From contig VXBA01001123.1 of the NCBI GenBank assembly GCA_013399895.1, positions 62,947-126,946 on the forward strand: DNA of 64,000 nucleotides, read 5' to 3'. A program made the translations under genes and the position numbers. Positions 1 through 58,610 of this stretch are shown in pieces. Position 1 is the first letter of the stretch, and the number at the start of each line of letters is the position of its first letter. This DNA comes from Serilophus lunatus. Lineage: Eukaryota > Chordata > Aves > Passeriformes > Eurylaimidae. The notes under the pieces are model-generated. The model made no database searches. It saw nothing but the letters and a program-made list of their open reading frames with translations, and was not told where the DNA came from.

Positions 1-845
1 GCAGTAAGCACTGCAAAATTTTCTTTAAAAAAATAATCAATTAATCTCAATTCAAACAACTTCTTGCATTACGTTTTTTCAGAGGAAAATGGACATAATT
101 CAAAATTTCGGAGTGTTTCTGCAATAGCCACATATATGTGAATTTTACCAGTTGTGAAGGAACCTGAAGTTTTTGAGCATGTGTTCACAAATGTAAAAAG
201 ATTCGAATATAGTATCCAACATGTTGAACAGTAATGCACTGAACTATTTGGCAAGAGTCCATACTGGGATGTTTTATTTGAAAAGGAGTTTTAGTTAATT
301 GTTTGCCTGATTTTTGCTTGTCTGACACTTTCAAATTAAGGTCATTTTGATGTGAAACAAGGGTGATGTTATAGATGGCAATAAAAAGCCCAACAAAGAA
401 AGTTACATTTGCATATAGCTTATCCAGGTGCATCCATGCCAGTAGTTTCAAAACTTGATATTTCAGATACACAGCTTGCAAGACAATGTGCCTGGGCTAA
501 AACTCACTCAGCTCTGAGTTCACTGTGGAGAAGCATTCTCCCGCTAAGATCTACATCGGGGAGGAAAAAATAGCCAGGCTTTGTAGGTGAGACTTACACC
601 CTACGTATAGGATTATTTCTCTGAAATTATTTGCGTATCAACAGGTCTCCTCTTGTTAGTGAGTTACTGAAGATCCTAATGTCTTCCTGTCTGTAACTGA
701 AACTCATGCATGACAGTTAGTTCCAGTGGAATATTTAGCAATTTTGGTTAAACCATAACTTTCCATACTGTTATTTGGTCTCTTGCCCATGTTGTGTTGC
801 TGGGTCTAGTTCCAAGACTTTTTCATCGGCCAACGTTTGGTACTT
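1..845. other. Non-coding sequence upstream of the PDE4D1 promoter
   Basis: No exon, repeat family or RNA gene is recognised here. PDE4D long isoforms start upstream of the window, so this is expected to be intronic for them. I looked for the UCR1-linker exons that precede the shared exon in long isoforms and did not see them. The small ORFs have no recognisable domain. Confidence 0.5.
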
Positions 846-1080
846 CGTGCACGCACACGCCCAAACAGGCTTCGGGTTATAGTAAACATGAATTCAGTTA
901 TTTGAGCGTGCACACACACACTTACATCGTCACAGGCTTTGGGTCAGAACAAATACAACTGCAGTTATTAGAGCACTCCTTTAAAAGCTGGTGCTTCGAC
1001 GGGTCATCATTGTGCGGAGCACTTAACACGTGCTCTTACATCTTCCCCAGGCTTCTATAAACACAAACCAGTTAATTTCT
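846..1080. repeat. Three diverged direct repeats upstream of the D1 CpG island
   Basis: Three imperfect copies share the order CGTGCAC/CACGTGC, then TTACATC, then CAGGCTT, then an A-rich stretch, then CAGTTATT/CAGTTAAT. The CAGGCTT cores lie at 866, 933 and 1048. Copy 1 runs from about 846 to 906, copy 2 from about 907 to 979 and copy 3 from about 1027 to 1080. Copy 2 carries a CGTCA half-site at 928-932 and copy 3 starts with the E-box CACGTG at 1027-1032. The array ends where the GC-rich promoter starts. A regulatory role is inference. Confidence 0.6.
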
Positions 1081-1371
1081 GATGGTGCCGCAGTGGATAG
1101 GTAAGAGAAGACGAGGAGGACGGCTCAGCGCCGGGGCGGGTGTGTGCGTACGGAGATGGCAGCGGCGGGAGCTCCGGGCGCGCCGAGCTCGACACCACCG
1201 CGAGGGGGCGGCGCTGCGGGCGGCCGCAGTGCCGGGGCTGGCGGCCGAGCCGCGGCGGGCGGCGAGCCGGGTCGGGGGAAAGTTTGTTGCCGGCGCTGGG
1301 CAGCCGGTCGCCGGCCCGGGGGCTCCGCACGGAAGCGCGGCCCCGCGGACGGGGCTGCCCGCGCTGGCAAC

Positions 1372-48198
<46,827 letters not shown>

Positions 48199-48544
48199 CA
48201 GTGAAGACGCAGTCTCTTTCTCTTGCTCTCTCCCTTTCCTTTCCTCTTTCTCTCTGGGTTTTTTTGGTTGGTTGGTTGGGTTTTGTTTGTTTGTTTAGTT
48301 TGGGATTTTGAATTTTTTAAAAAATTTAGGCAATTGTTTCCAAAGTGTATGTCATATACTACAACCATGGTCACAACTTGCTGTCATCTGCCAGGATGAT
48401 TGTTGATCAAAACTGATGTTGATGACTCAGTTTGGCACTCAGGAATATTGTAAGCAGAATTTTCACCTCCATGGCATCAGAAAGCAGGGGGAGAACATCC
48501 ATAAACTAAATTTTAATAAGCTCTTTATTTGGCAGATTCAATTA

Positions 48545-48550
48545 AATAAA
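48545..48550 (+). terminator. PDE4D: Proximal polyadenylation signal AATAAA
   Basis: AATAAA lies about 350 nt after the stop codon, followed by T-rich and GT-containing sequence (TTGTTTTC and later TTGGTGTGCTTTGATGG). It would give a short-3'-UTR transcript if used. Confidence 0.4.
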
Positions 48551-50883
48551 GCAATTGTTTTCAGAAGAGTACCACCTGCCAACTGAATGTTGGTGTGCTT
48601 TGATGGTTTTTGAATTCAGTGTATTTCACAAGCAAAGCATTGGATAATGTTCATCTTGAGAGGAAACAGACTGAAAAAAAACTTGAGGTTCCTACTGGAA
48701 AACAAATTCACATAAATGATTGTACACATCATGATTCTTTTACCAACAGGAAGATGAGTTATGAAAATTGCATAATTTTCTAATTTTAGGTCTTCCTGAG
48801 ACATGACTGAAAAACATGTGATCCAGTGGGTTGCACTAACCTCTCCATTTTGTATAATATGTCAAAGAAAGATCTTTTGTAGAGCTTACTTTTATTAAAT
48901 GTATCAAGGTATTGTACTTAAAACTAGAACACTTTCATTTGCCACTGGTTAGTTTTTTTTCCAAAGAGTAACTTGCAAGTGTTCAGTACATATCTGTGCT
49001 ACACTGGATAATAATGCTAATTTTTTTCCTTTACTCTTTTTTTTTTTTTTTTTTACCTTAAAATATCAAGGTATTATTGAGCTATAAAAGTCTATTATTC
49101 TATACATTAGTGAGTTTCATGAATATCCTTTGTGTTACATAAACCTTTTTTTAATATGATAGTTTTTTTTTTGTTCTTTGTTTTTCATCACATTTTTCCC
49201 AAGTATATTAGTGGGCTTTACATAGTGCTTTTGCACTCATAGTGGCCTGATCTTGCCAGTTCTGTCTTACTACAGGAAGTGGTCCTGTTGATACGAACTA
49301 TGACCATTAACATTAAGACCACTTACAGAGCCTGTAAAGTGAGTAGTGAATTATTATCGATACAAAAGCAATTCTCTTGCTATACTAATAAAATTTCATC
49401 CTCTGAAAAATGGTATTTCAGAGTATTTTTTTCTGAGAGTTACAGACTACTAAATCAGAACAGGCTTATACAATGTATGGAATATTTGCTCTGGTGAAAA
49501 AAACATTAGTATTTCCAATTTTTGACTCACAGTAACTTTTAATCTGGGTGGATATCTAGTTAAAACATTTGTAAATGTGAGAGGTGTACAACATAAACAT
49601 AATGATTAGTATTATTTTTTCATGTCCTTGTTGCAAGAAGAGCCAGGCTGAACTTGTCTTTTTATGTTTTAAGTAAATGAGCAATAGATCATCAGAGTTG
49701 TAGTTTAGTTCATACTATTTCAATCTTAGATCTTTTCATCCTTTATCCAGTATGTGCTAAGGGAATCCTGCCTTTCAGTTTGATTGGTACTGAAAGCTTC
49801 CATAACTTGGAAAGCTAAAGGGAGGTAGGACTTTGTACTTGCCATTTTGCAGTCCTATTTTTTATTTTGTACAGTTCACTCTTTGTAAAAATTGTAGTTC
49901 TGAGTGTAGAAGATGGGATTGCCTAGGGAGGCTAGCAAACTCCAACACTGTAAAATTCTGTTAGAATGACAAAATAATTTCTTAACAAAAGATGATAGCA
50001 ACAACCATTATTTTCTCTTTGGATTAATTTTGTAGCAAATTTGTAGATATGAATACAGGGGCTTTTGAAGTGTCAGAGATCTAGAATAAAAGCCTCTTTA
50101 AAAATAATTTGCTAATAATTCAGCTTTTAAATTCATTTTGCATTCTTCTATGTCCAGGTCATAGTTTTCTCTATCAATAGCCCTCAAAGGGCCTTAGCAC
50201 AGAAGATGCTGAAGGAGGAAAAAGTATGAAGATAAGTCATGGGGCTTTTTTCATGTTTTGTCTTTTTTTTGTTTTAATTCTTTTTTCTTCTTCACTTCTT
50301 CCTGAACCTGATCCGTCTAAACATCCTTTCAGCCCTCAAGAGTGCCTGGAACCTCAGTAATGGAAAAGCAATATAAATTCCAGAATAACCAGTAGGACCT
50401 GGAAGGTTTTGTATCTGCACTAACTGAAAGTAAATAAACGTAAGACCATATTGTGAGATATTCACCTATACATGTGGACAATCAAATAATAGAAAATTAT
50501 ATAATTTCTTAGAGTTGGGGATATAATGCACTGTACAATCTTTCTTTTTCCTCTTTTGCCAAAGTGTGTTTTAGCATTGTACACTGCTTCAAAACAATAC
50601 AATTTACAAGTGGCTTTATGTGTTGTGAATATTTTTGCCATAAGAAAATGCAGTGAGTGGGTATTGAGTGGGAGGAAAAAAGAAAAATCACCTTGTTTAT
50701 AACAGTACACTTTAGCTTGCAAGTTGCTGTACTCAGTAATGCTGTATTTAAATTCTTAAATTGTTTTGTGTTATTAAAAAACGATAATGAAAGAATATTG
50801 ATAGAACAAATAGCGTTCAGAAGTTTAAAAAAACTTGAATGAGTTAGATTTTATAGAAAGCTTAGACATTTCTTTCAAATGCA

Positions 50884-50892
50884 TTATTTATT
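50884..50892 (+). promoter_or_regulatory. PDE4D: AU-rich element nonamer in the PDE4D 3' UTR
   Basis: TTATTTATT matches the class II AU-rich element core. A second UAUUUAU-type site lies at about 50968. Such elements recruit mRNA-decay factors; function here is inferred from the motif only. Confidence 0.4.
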
Positions 50893-50979
50893 TTTTGTGC
50901 CATGCATTTTTCTCACCAAATGACCTTACCTGTAATACAGTCTTGTTTGTCTCTGTTTACAACCATGTATTTATTGTAA

Positions 50980-50987
50980 TGTACATA
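50980..50987 (+). promoter_or_regulatory. PDE4D: Pumilio-type site TGTACATA in the PDE4D 3' UTR
   Basis: TGTACATA fits the Pumilio consensus TGTANATA exactly, about 90 nt after the AU-rich nonamer. An 8-mer can occur by chance in 4 kb of AT-rich sequence. Confidence 0.35.
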
Positions 50988-52354
50988 CTGTAATGTTAAT
51001 TGTAAATTATCAGTTCTTATTATAACATCATCCTTTCCAGGGTGGTGTTGCTGTATTTGGAAACTCTTGGTGAGAGAATGATTATTGTGTATACATATTC
51101 CTTGTACATTTTTTCTCCTGTAATATATTCAGTGTCACCATAGAGCTCATTTATGGAAGATTCAAGAAAAGTATAAAATACATAAAGATATATCATTTAA
51201 AAAAGCTGCAGGTCTTTGGTCCCAGGGCTGTGCCTTAACTTTAAACAATATTTTCTTGTTTTGCTGCATTTGAAAGTAAGGTAGCCTTGGGGCTAGGGCT
51301 GGGCATTTCTACCATATTTTTAGTTGCTAACTGATGGGGGATACTCTTATGAGCTAATATATGTGATACTACAATAAACTTTCATCCTTGACCCTGCTGG
51401 AAGTTCAAGCTTTTCCAGACTTCTGGTAATGTATTGTCTTTCTCTTACTATCTTTTTACAACCTGTCATTGGGGATTATTGCAGCCATTTTTTGTTCCTA
51501 AAAAAATAAATAATTGATTGCTGCATTTCAGTACTGAATTGCACTGAAACAGCTTTGGAAAGCATCTCTATTAATCATTTGATTTTAATGCATATTGGGA
51601 AATGGAATAATCAGAATTGAAAGCATAAAACTCATACACTTTTACAATCATGTATAACGTCTCTTCTTTAGTAGCACAAATTGTCACTGTATGAGCAGAA
51701 TCCATAAAGTAGGAAAAGACAACTTCAGTTTTGGAAATGCTTTCCAACACCAATATTAGTGTTACTAGTAGCCAAAGTTTTATTTTATATAGATGTAGCT
51801 AAGGCTTTGTACAAGTGTGTATAGCATAATGCACTAGCTCTACAGAAGAGCAGTAAACCATTAGATGTTTTAAAAGCACTACTATTAGGTTTGCAGGTTG
51901 AACTGAGCATCTCTTGCGGTTTGACTTGTCACATTGCTCCAGACTACTTAGAGCTGGTATCATTGAATTTGTCAGAGTGAGGTAAACACCTCTCCTCCAT
52001 TCCAGTGATGCCCAGCCCTTGTAACTTGCGACTTCTTCATGAAAGGAGAGATTCCTTTTCAAGGAAAAACAGAATCTCCTTTTTGACACAAACTGTAGAT
52101 TTTAGCAGCCCTGGCCCAAAGGAAAAGGAATGCTTTTGTTTTCTATGGTATAAAAGGGACACTATAACAACAGAAATCCTGAACAATTTCTTGTTACTGT
52201 TTAATTCGGTCTTTTCTTTGGGGATGTCCTGAGAGTGGCAACTTGTGTGAACATTGCACATGGCTATTCTTTCACTGGTTTCTTAGCCTCTCTTACAGCC
52301 TATGGGATAGTACTGTACATCAATACCTTCATATGAAATTTTATATGCAATGGA

Positions 52355-52360
52355 AATAAA
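52355..52360 (+). terminator. PDE4D: Candidate distal polyadenylation signal AATAAA of PDE4D
   Basis: AATAAA is followed within 15 nt by GCATGTGTTGATTCTG, a GT-rich downstream element. It is the last well-formed signal before sequence character becomes unremarkable, though another AATAAA occurs near 52520. Confidence 0.4.
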
Positions 52361-52399
52361 AGCATGTGTTGATTCTGCCTAGTTACTGTATTTGATTTT

Positions 52400-55300
52400 T
52401 TTTCAAGTTAACCTTTTTCACATGCATCCCATAATTCTGACAACTTAAGAGAAAGCATATTTCCAGAATAATTTGATTACGGTATTTTTGTAAGAATGTT
52501 GTTTTGCACATATAACACAAAATAAACATGAGCAAATCGGAAAACTCAATCAAATATGGCATTTCATATAAGAGTCTAATCCACAAAAGCATGATACACA
52601 GTCATTGGAAAGGCATTCTGTAGGTTTTCAGGAAATTTTACTACTGGCTTCAATTCTTTAAAGACACTAGATGTCTAGAGATTGTCTAGAGGGGCAATAT
52701 TCTGGGATACCACAAAGAAGGAAAAAAAGGTATCAGTTACATATTGTCACAATCTCTATTCTGAATGGATGATAAAAAGAAATTGCTCTTACAAATAATG
52801 AATGTCAGCTTTTTTCTTGAGGAAGAACTATGATCTTACTGCAGGTCCAACTCTTGAACTGGCTTTTGGGCACCTTTCCTTGATAAGTGGGAGTCTTGTT
52901 TTGTGCGGTTTGCTTAACTGAAAATACTTCCTGGTTGAATACAAAAAAGTCTATGTTATTTTTTCCCTTAAGTCTCTTAGATTCTTTGGGGGTTAGTTTG
53001 CAAGGACTACAAATCCTTATGACTCCTTTTTAATCACAGCTTTGTGTGGCAGAAAAGGCTGACAAGTGCTGTATTGGGAATATGAAGGATTCTGTACTGA
53101 GGAGTGGGTGGTTGAACTAGAGTTCGTGTCTGTCACTCCTATCAGGCTCCTTCCTTGCATGTTCCCAGCAGCCCTAATGAGAAAATGGCTTGCATACATC
53201 ATGGCAATTATTATAAGGAAGAAGGAGTCCCAAATTACTGTTGGCATTACTAAATCTTTTCAGTAAGCAGATCAGGTACCACAGGCATGCACATGGTAAG
53301 CCTGAAGCTGACAGCATTAGCCCACTGCTTCCTACATCCTCTAGCAACACTTTATCAGTCTGTACATGGAAATAATGAATCAGAATAGGCAAGTTTCAAA
53401 GCATAACAAAAACATATCTCCTGTTTCACTGCAGACAGCTGCTTCTGTAGAAGTTCAATGTACTTTTGAACAAATGACTCTCCTAATGAGACAGACAGTC
53501 TGAATAGCTGGAGCTTTGTTTGCTTAATCTCTCAGCTGCATGGAAAATGAAAGTCACAGCCACTAGCACACGTAGTGTTTACTGGAATGATCAGTCCAAT
53601 TTCTCTACCAGCTGTGATTAATTTTGTTTAGTTTTTTTTCAGAGAAAAAATCATGAAAGTTCAAAGATGAACTAACCCTTTAGTTAGTTCTATTTATTTC
53701 ATCTTTGCAGGATAAAGACAGACTCTATCCTTCTGTCAAACTGGTCGAGAAATCTGCAAAAGTAATAAGAGGGATAGGAAGTCCAAATAGAAATCAGAGT
53801 GACAAATTTGGAGCAAAAGCTGGACAGGGAGAAATACCCTCCAACTAAAATAATTTCAGCTCATCAAAGACAACCTATAGTTTGAATGTGGACATTAGGA
53901 GAACTGAGTTCAAGGTGGATTTTTGTCTCAGTTCCCTGGGTGCAAAGATAAATTTTTTTGCCTTCTTGCAAAGTAAATATTTTGAGGTCCTTAGGGTTAT
54001 TGTGGTGTTGGTGAGAACTGTATAGGTAAGATATACATTTAGAAAGTTAAAAAACGTTCAATAGATTGCAGAGTTTAGTTCAGATTTAAAGACTAAAAAG
54101 GTGGAATGACTGTCTCAAATAAACTAGTTTTTAGCATGGGAGAGATCACACATGAGTAAACTGCCCTTAGTGAGAGCAAAAGGGAAAAGATACATAACAC
54201 CAGATAGCATTAATTATCCAATGCTGACGAGTTGTGCAGACAGCAAATGCAGATTAGAGACTCATCAATCATGTTGCACAGTTACCTCCATCCCTTACTC
54301 TGTCCTCAAATATCCAGTGAGTTCAGATGCCTACAATATCAGCATCTCTAATATGCAGTGGAGACCATTGTTTCTTTATCTGAAGAAGTCTGGAAAAAAA
54401 GCACAGGTTGTGCAGCATGTAGTAGTCAAAAGTACAGTTGGCATGTGTGTTGTATGTATGTAGGACTTGGCTTACAGCAAATACATGTAATCCACCATTA
54501 CATGGGGCTAGATGGAGACAGTTAAAAGTGGCTTAAAAACTTTGGTTGTAGTTGAAATGCCAGAGAAGTAATAGCCAAATCTCTTAAGTTTTCAAACCTT
54601 GACTGCAGCACTGACCTTCCTAAGAGCTATGCACAGCCCTTCACATTCTTAGACTATGTTTTGTCGTTAACGGTGGCTGTCCTGACTGTAGACAGGACTA
54701 GGCCTCCTAAACTATGGACTTGATTGAAGTCTGATACAAAGTCTGCTTAATAGAAAGGATTATTTGAGTGCAGAAATGTTGAACAGTGTCCTTCCTATGA
54801 TGAAATAAGCAGGAACAGATGATGTAGAGCTACCTTTATAATCCATCTGGCTGTGGACTCCCTCTGGAAACTGGGTTTGTTAAAAGATCCCACATAAAAA
54901 ATTCTTGGATTTAATGTTCTTGCTGTGGCATGGAAAGAGAACTCTGTGGAGTTATAAAATTATGTTTATTTGTTTCGTGTCACACAAAGGCAAAGCTTGT
55001 GGCAAACCAAGAGGTAACCTGAGGCCTGCTTGAAACAATCCTGCTTGCTATTTCAGTTTTTCTCTAATTCCCTCCCATAAGCAGGGATAGTATGTCCATA
55101 ATAACTACATGCATCTGGGAATAAAAAAATGTGGGACACATTCATAGGTGAGAGGCTATCAGGGTATCACTGTGCAATGATGCTGTGCTGATAGCAGCTG
55201 CAAAGAAACGTCCCTTACAAAGCTGTGCCTGTAAAAGGACTAAAAAACATTGCCTGAGACACAGTAAATGGGAGACTTGTGGGGACAGAAAAGTGATAGC

Positions 55301-55560
55301 AGGCAAAATCAGCCACCAGCAGAAGAGCCACATCACAGGGAGCTAACATGTGGCAAATTCAGGCTGCAAAAGGGAGCATCATCAGCTGGTTTCATTCATT
55401 CTTTCTGCCTTCAGATACCTCCTCAGGAACCACGACTCCAGAAAATACCACTGGTACAAGAAAGCAATGTGCTATGTGTGCTGGGAGCTTCACACACTTA
55501 GTGACACAGGTCCTACCTTTAAGAGTACCTAGTAATATGCACAATTAATTTGGTTTAGCT
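52400..55560. other. Intergenic sequence downstream of PDE4D
   Basis: About 3.2 kb without a recognisable exon, RNA gene or repeat family. The open frames in it are short and lack domains. Confidence 0.6.
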
Positions 55561-55564
55561 TTGC

Positions 55565-55940
55565 CTAAGGATGTGCTGGTCCTTTGTGCAGGCGATGGGG
55601 GTGACCTTATTGCCGTCTATAACTACCTGAAAGGAGGTTGTAGTCAGGCGAGGGTCGGTCTCTTCTTTCAGGTAACCGGTGACAGAACAACAGGTCTCAA
55701 GTTCCATCAAGGGAGCTTTAGACTTGATTGTAGGAAGCAATTCTTCACTGAAAGGGTGATCTGCCATTGGAATGGGCTGCCCAGGGAGGTGGTGGAGCCA
55801 CTGACCCTGGAGGTGTTCAAGAGTAGGCTGGATGAGGTGCTTGGTTCCATGATTTAGATGATGGGCTACTGTTAGATTATGAGTTGGACTTGATGATCTC
55901 TAAAGTCTCTTCCAACCTTGCTGATACTGTGATACTGTAA
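55565..55940 (+). mobile_element. CR1 LINE, 5'-truncated, + strand
   Basis: The frame at 55561-55857 reads NYLKGGCSQARVGLFFQ, then HWNGLPREVVEPLTLEVFKS and RLDEVLGSM, the C terminus of CR1 ORF2. It is followed by GATCTCTAAAGTCTCTTCCAACC and terminal GATACTGTGATACTGTA, a CR1 8-bp end repeat. Only about 375 bp is present. It is the only CR1 in the window on the + strand. Confidence 0.92.
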
Positions 55941-56644
55941 CTACACATTTCTGTGAGTCGCAGAGCTTATGAAGTTCATTTTCTTCTGCTATAGTGTTTC
56001 TTCTGAAGACACAAGCCCCTGGCTGAGCTGTCCCTGCATGGGTAGATACACATGTGGTTTTTTTCTTATCCCTCTGGCCTTTTATTTTCATGAAACTATT
56101 AGAAATATATGACATTAAATGTGGTAAAATTTGGTTCACAAGTCCAAAAGTTAAAGGGCAGGCTTGTAGGCAGCTGGCTGTGTTGCATGGAGATAGGGGG
56201 CCACAGGGACTCTACTGCTTATAACTAGCAGCTGCCTTCTGGACCCCTGAGGAAAAACTTGTTTTTCTGGAGACACCATTTACCTGGCAAATAAGCATGA
56301 TAGTTCCTTGTGCATCTCAAAATAGAACTAGTAACAGTTACACTCTTGAGGGGCTCTGCCTCCCATTCCCTGGAACCAGCCAGTTGTGCAAAGGGGCAAG
56401 GTGCTATGTGGAGTGATGAGAGATGCAGGACAGTGTGTGCTGCCCTCTGATACACTTCTATTTGATTTAACAAGTTAGTGTCTGCATGTACAAGAATAAT
56501 GCTTAGGATACAGCAGGTGTCACCTATGGTTTTCTCTATGTTTTTGTTAGTGTGTTTTCCAGGAAATTGATATCTCTCTAACATCTCCAGTTTTGCTGAA
56601 GGTTACTCATATTAGTCATCCTCATGTGGTAATGAGATTAGTAC
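55941..56644. other. Unassigned intergenic sequence
   Basis: No gene or repeat family recognised between the + strand CR1 and the nested LTR. Confidence 0.5.
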
Positions 56645-57132
56645 TGGTTTTGGGTGGGGTAGAGTTAATTTTCTTCACAGTGGCTGTATGGGGCTGTGTT
56701 TTGGATTCGTGCTGAACACAGGGTTGATACAATATTTTTGTTCCTGCTGAGCAGGGTTTACGCAGAGCCAAAGCCTTATCTGCTTTTCAAACTGCCAAAA
56801 TGGCAAGAAAGTTAGGGGGGCATGGGAAGCTGGGAGGATACATAGATGGGACATGTGACCTAGGTAATCAAAGGGATACTCCAGACTGTTAGGGTTTGGG
56901 TTTGGGGGGTTGTTGAGTTTTGAGGCGTTTGGGGTTTTTGGGTGTTCTTGGCGGGAGGGGGGAGGGAAGGGTGTTTGGGACTGCACGGCCAGGTGGCGCA
57001 GTGGCAAGCGGCACGGTGCTGAACGCTGGTGTTGCACACCCCCTCCTCCAGCGGTGGCCGATTACGGCCCCGGGCAGGGTCAGCGGTGGGTGACAGCAGG
57101 CGCTGCCATGAAGGAGCCCAGCGGGGGGGAGG

Positions 57133-57212
57133 NNNNNNNNNNNNNNNNNNNNNNNNNNNNNNNNNNNNNNNNNNNNNNNNNNNNNNNNNNNNNNNNNNNN
57201 NNNNNNNNNNNN
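57133..57212. other. Assembly gap (80 N)
   Basis: A run of 80 undetermined bases inside the GC-rich part of the inner LTR-like element. The real length missing is unknown. Confidence 1.
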
Positions 57213-58010
57213 CGCTGCCACTCTGGGGGTCCCTCTCGGGGCTCTCTGTGGGTGGCAGGTGCCCCCGCGGGCAGCTCTGCCACCTGAAGCCAGTCCCCGA
57301 GGGTGGTAGGTGCTCTGGTGCGGGGCAGCGGCCCCAGGGGCACCCTGGTGGCCACCGTCGGTTGCATGGGCGCGGCAGCTGCTCTGGGTGGTTGTGGGCG
57401 GCCCCATCGAGGGGATGGCGCCTCCAAGCCTCAAGCGCATGGTTTTCGGCAGGAACTGCCATTTTGCCTGGAGTGAAGATTCCCAAAAGAGAGGCAGAGC
57501 CTGGCCAACCAGAAGACAGCCTGGCCTGGAAAAAGATGTCAGATTGCCACGAGACTTCGAGGGCGTAAAAAGCCTGAACACTGAAGTCCTCGCTCTCTTC
57601 AGCTTTTGCTCGAGCTGGGAGCAGCACGGCCACACTCCTCCCGGGTCCCAGACTGCGTGGACTGCTTCCACCCACCTCCATTGGCACAAGGAGCAGCACA
57701 GGGCCATCGGAACCAAGCCAACCAAACAGCAAGTGATAGCTTCCCCGTGGGTGTTCCCTTTGAGGGGGGGGATGCTTTTCACCATTTTTTTATTTTGCCA
57801 GGACTTCGAGGGCTGGGAGTATGCCATCAGAGACAGAGAGAGGCGGCTTCCCTTTTGTTCCCCCTGCTTTTCTCAGCCAGCCATCTGGCCTTTGAGAAAG
57901 CAGTTTGAGTTTTTTGTTTTATTTTTTGCATGACTCTGTCAGGTTTTCATATTTTCATTTTGTTTAAGTCAGGGCATTTCCATAAGGTTTTCCTGGTAGA
58001 GCCCCTGGAC

Positions 58011-58016
58011 AATAAA
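58011..58016 (+). terminator. Polyadenylation signal of the inner LTR
   Basis: AATAAA followed by CTATTACCTGCTG, placed where the R region of an LTR would carry it, 86 nt from the element's 3' end. Confidence 0.5.
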
Positions 58017-58610
58017 CTATTACCTGCTGTTAAATTCTGTTCAGTCTTTTCGTCATCATTGTGTGCATGCCCCTAGTGAAAATAGTGGTTCAAACCACCA
58101 CACAGGCCATATGACATCATGATCTATATATAAATTGGAGAGGAAAAGGAAGAAGTGGGAGCTGTTTGGAGTTGTGCATTTGTCTTCTCAAATCACCACT
58201 ATGCTCTCCTCGAGATGGCTGAACATCTGCCTGCCCATAGGAAGCAGTGAATTCCTTGTTTTGCTTTCTTGTAGCAGGACTACTGCTTTCCCTTTCAAAG
58301 TCTGTACCTTAACCCACAGGTTTCCCAGCTTTTATCCTTCTGATTCTCTCCTTGAATGAACGAGCAGCTGCATAATACTTAGCTGATGACTGGGGTTAAA
58401 ACGCAACAAGATCTCATTGGAACATATCAAAAATGATCTGCCTATGATTGCCTTGAAGCAGACTAGGAAACTGTCAGGGAAATGCACAAGAGAGGAGACA
58501 GAAGAAGATAATATTTCAAGAACATTTAGGGAGAAAAATGGGGAAAAAAAATGGAAAAGAGATTATTGTAATCTAGCCCAGAGTTTTGACATTTCTTAGC
58601 AGTGGCTCAA

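Larger units (their letters stand above)
48199..52380 (+). other. PDE4D: PDE4D 3' UTR (long; end estimated)
   Basis: About 4.2 kb of AT-rich DNA after the stop codon, with no open frame of note and no recognisable transposon. AATAAA hexamers occur at 48545, 50085, 50433, 51373, 51505 and 52355. PDE4D has a multi-kilobase 3' UTR in other vertebrates, so the distal sites are plausible ends. I chose 52355 because GT-rich sequence follows it. The true end needs transcript data. Confidence 0.55.
56887..58102 (+). mobile_element. Second LTR-like element nested in the first LTR
   Basis: About 1.2 kb interrupts the outer LTR between its AAAGGGATACTCC and CCATATGACATCAT blocks. It starts TGTTAGGGTTTGGG and ends AAACCACCACA, with TG and CA ends as in LTRs. 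It has an AATAAA at 58011, 86 nt before its end. The bases either side (CAGAC before, CAGGC after) look like a 5-bp target duplication with one change. The 5' two thirds is very GC-rich. Open frames across it on both strands are uninterrupted only because of that composition and the N run, and they are not considered genes. Confidence 0.6.
56645..58408 (+). mobile_element. Solo LTR of an avian endogenous retrovirus, split by a second insertion
   Basis: The left part (56645-56886) has the block TGGTTTTGGGTGGGGTAGAG, TTAATTTTCTTCACAGTGGC and later AAAGGGATACTCC. The right part (58103-58408) resumes with CCATATGACATCATGATC and the TATA box TATATATAAA at about 58124. It continues through GAGATGGCTGAACATCTGCC and ends GGGGTTAAAACGCAACA. 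These match, in order, a solo LTR type I know from bird genomes; the exact family name is not certain. Together the two parts give about 550 bp. No gag, pol or env sequence and no primer-binding site follows, so this is an LTR only. Termini are TG and CA; target duplication is not clear. Confidence 0.75.

Noticed and set aside
56860..57933. ORFs of 290, 312, 179 and 207 codons around 57 kb
   Set aside because: Several run through the N gap, and all lie in GC-rich LTR-like DNA where stops are rare on both strands. No protein family is recognisable.
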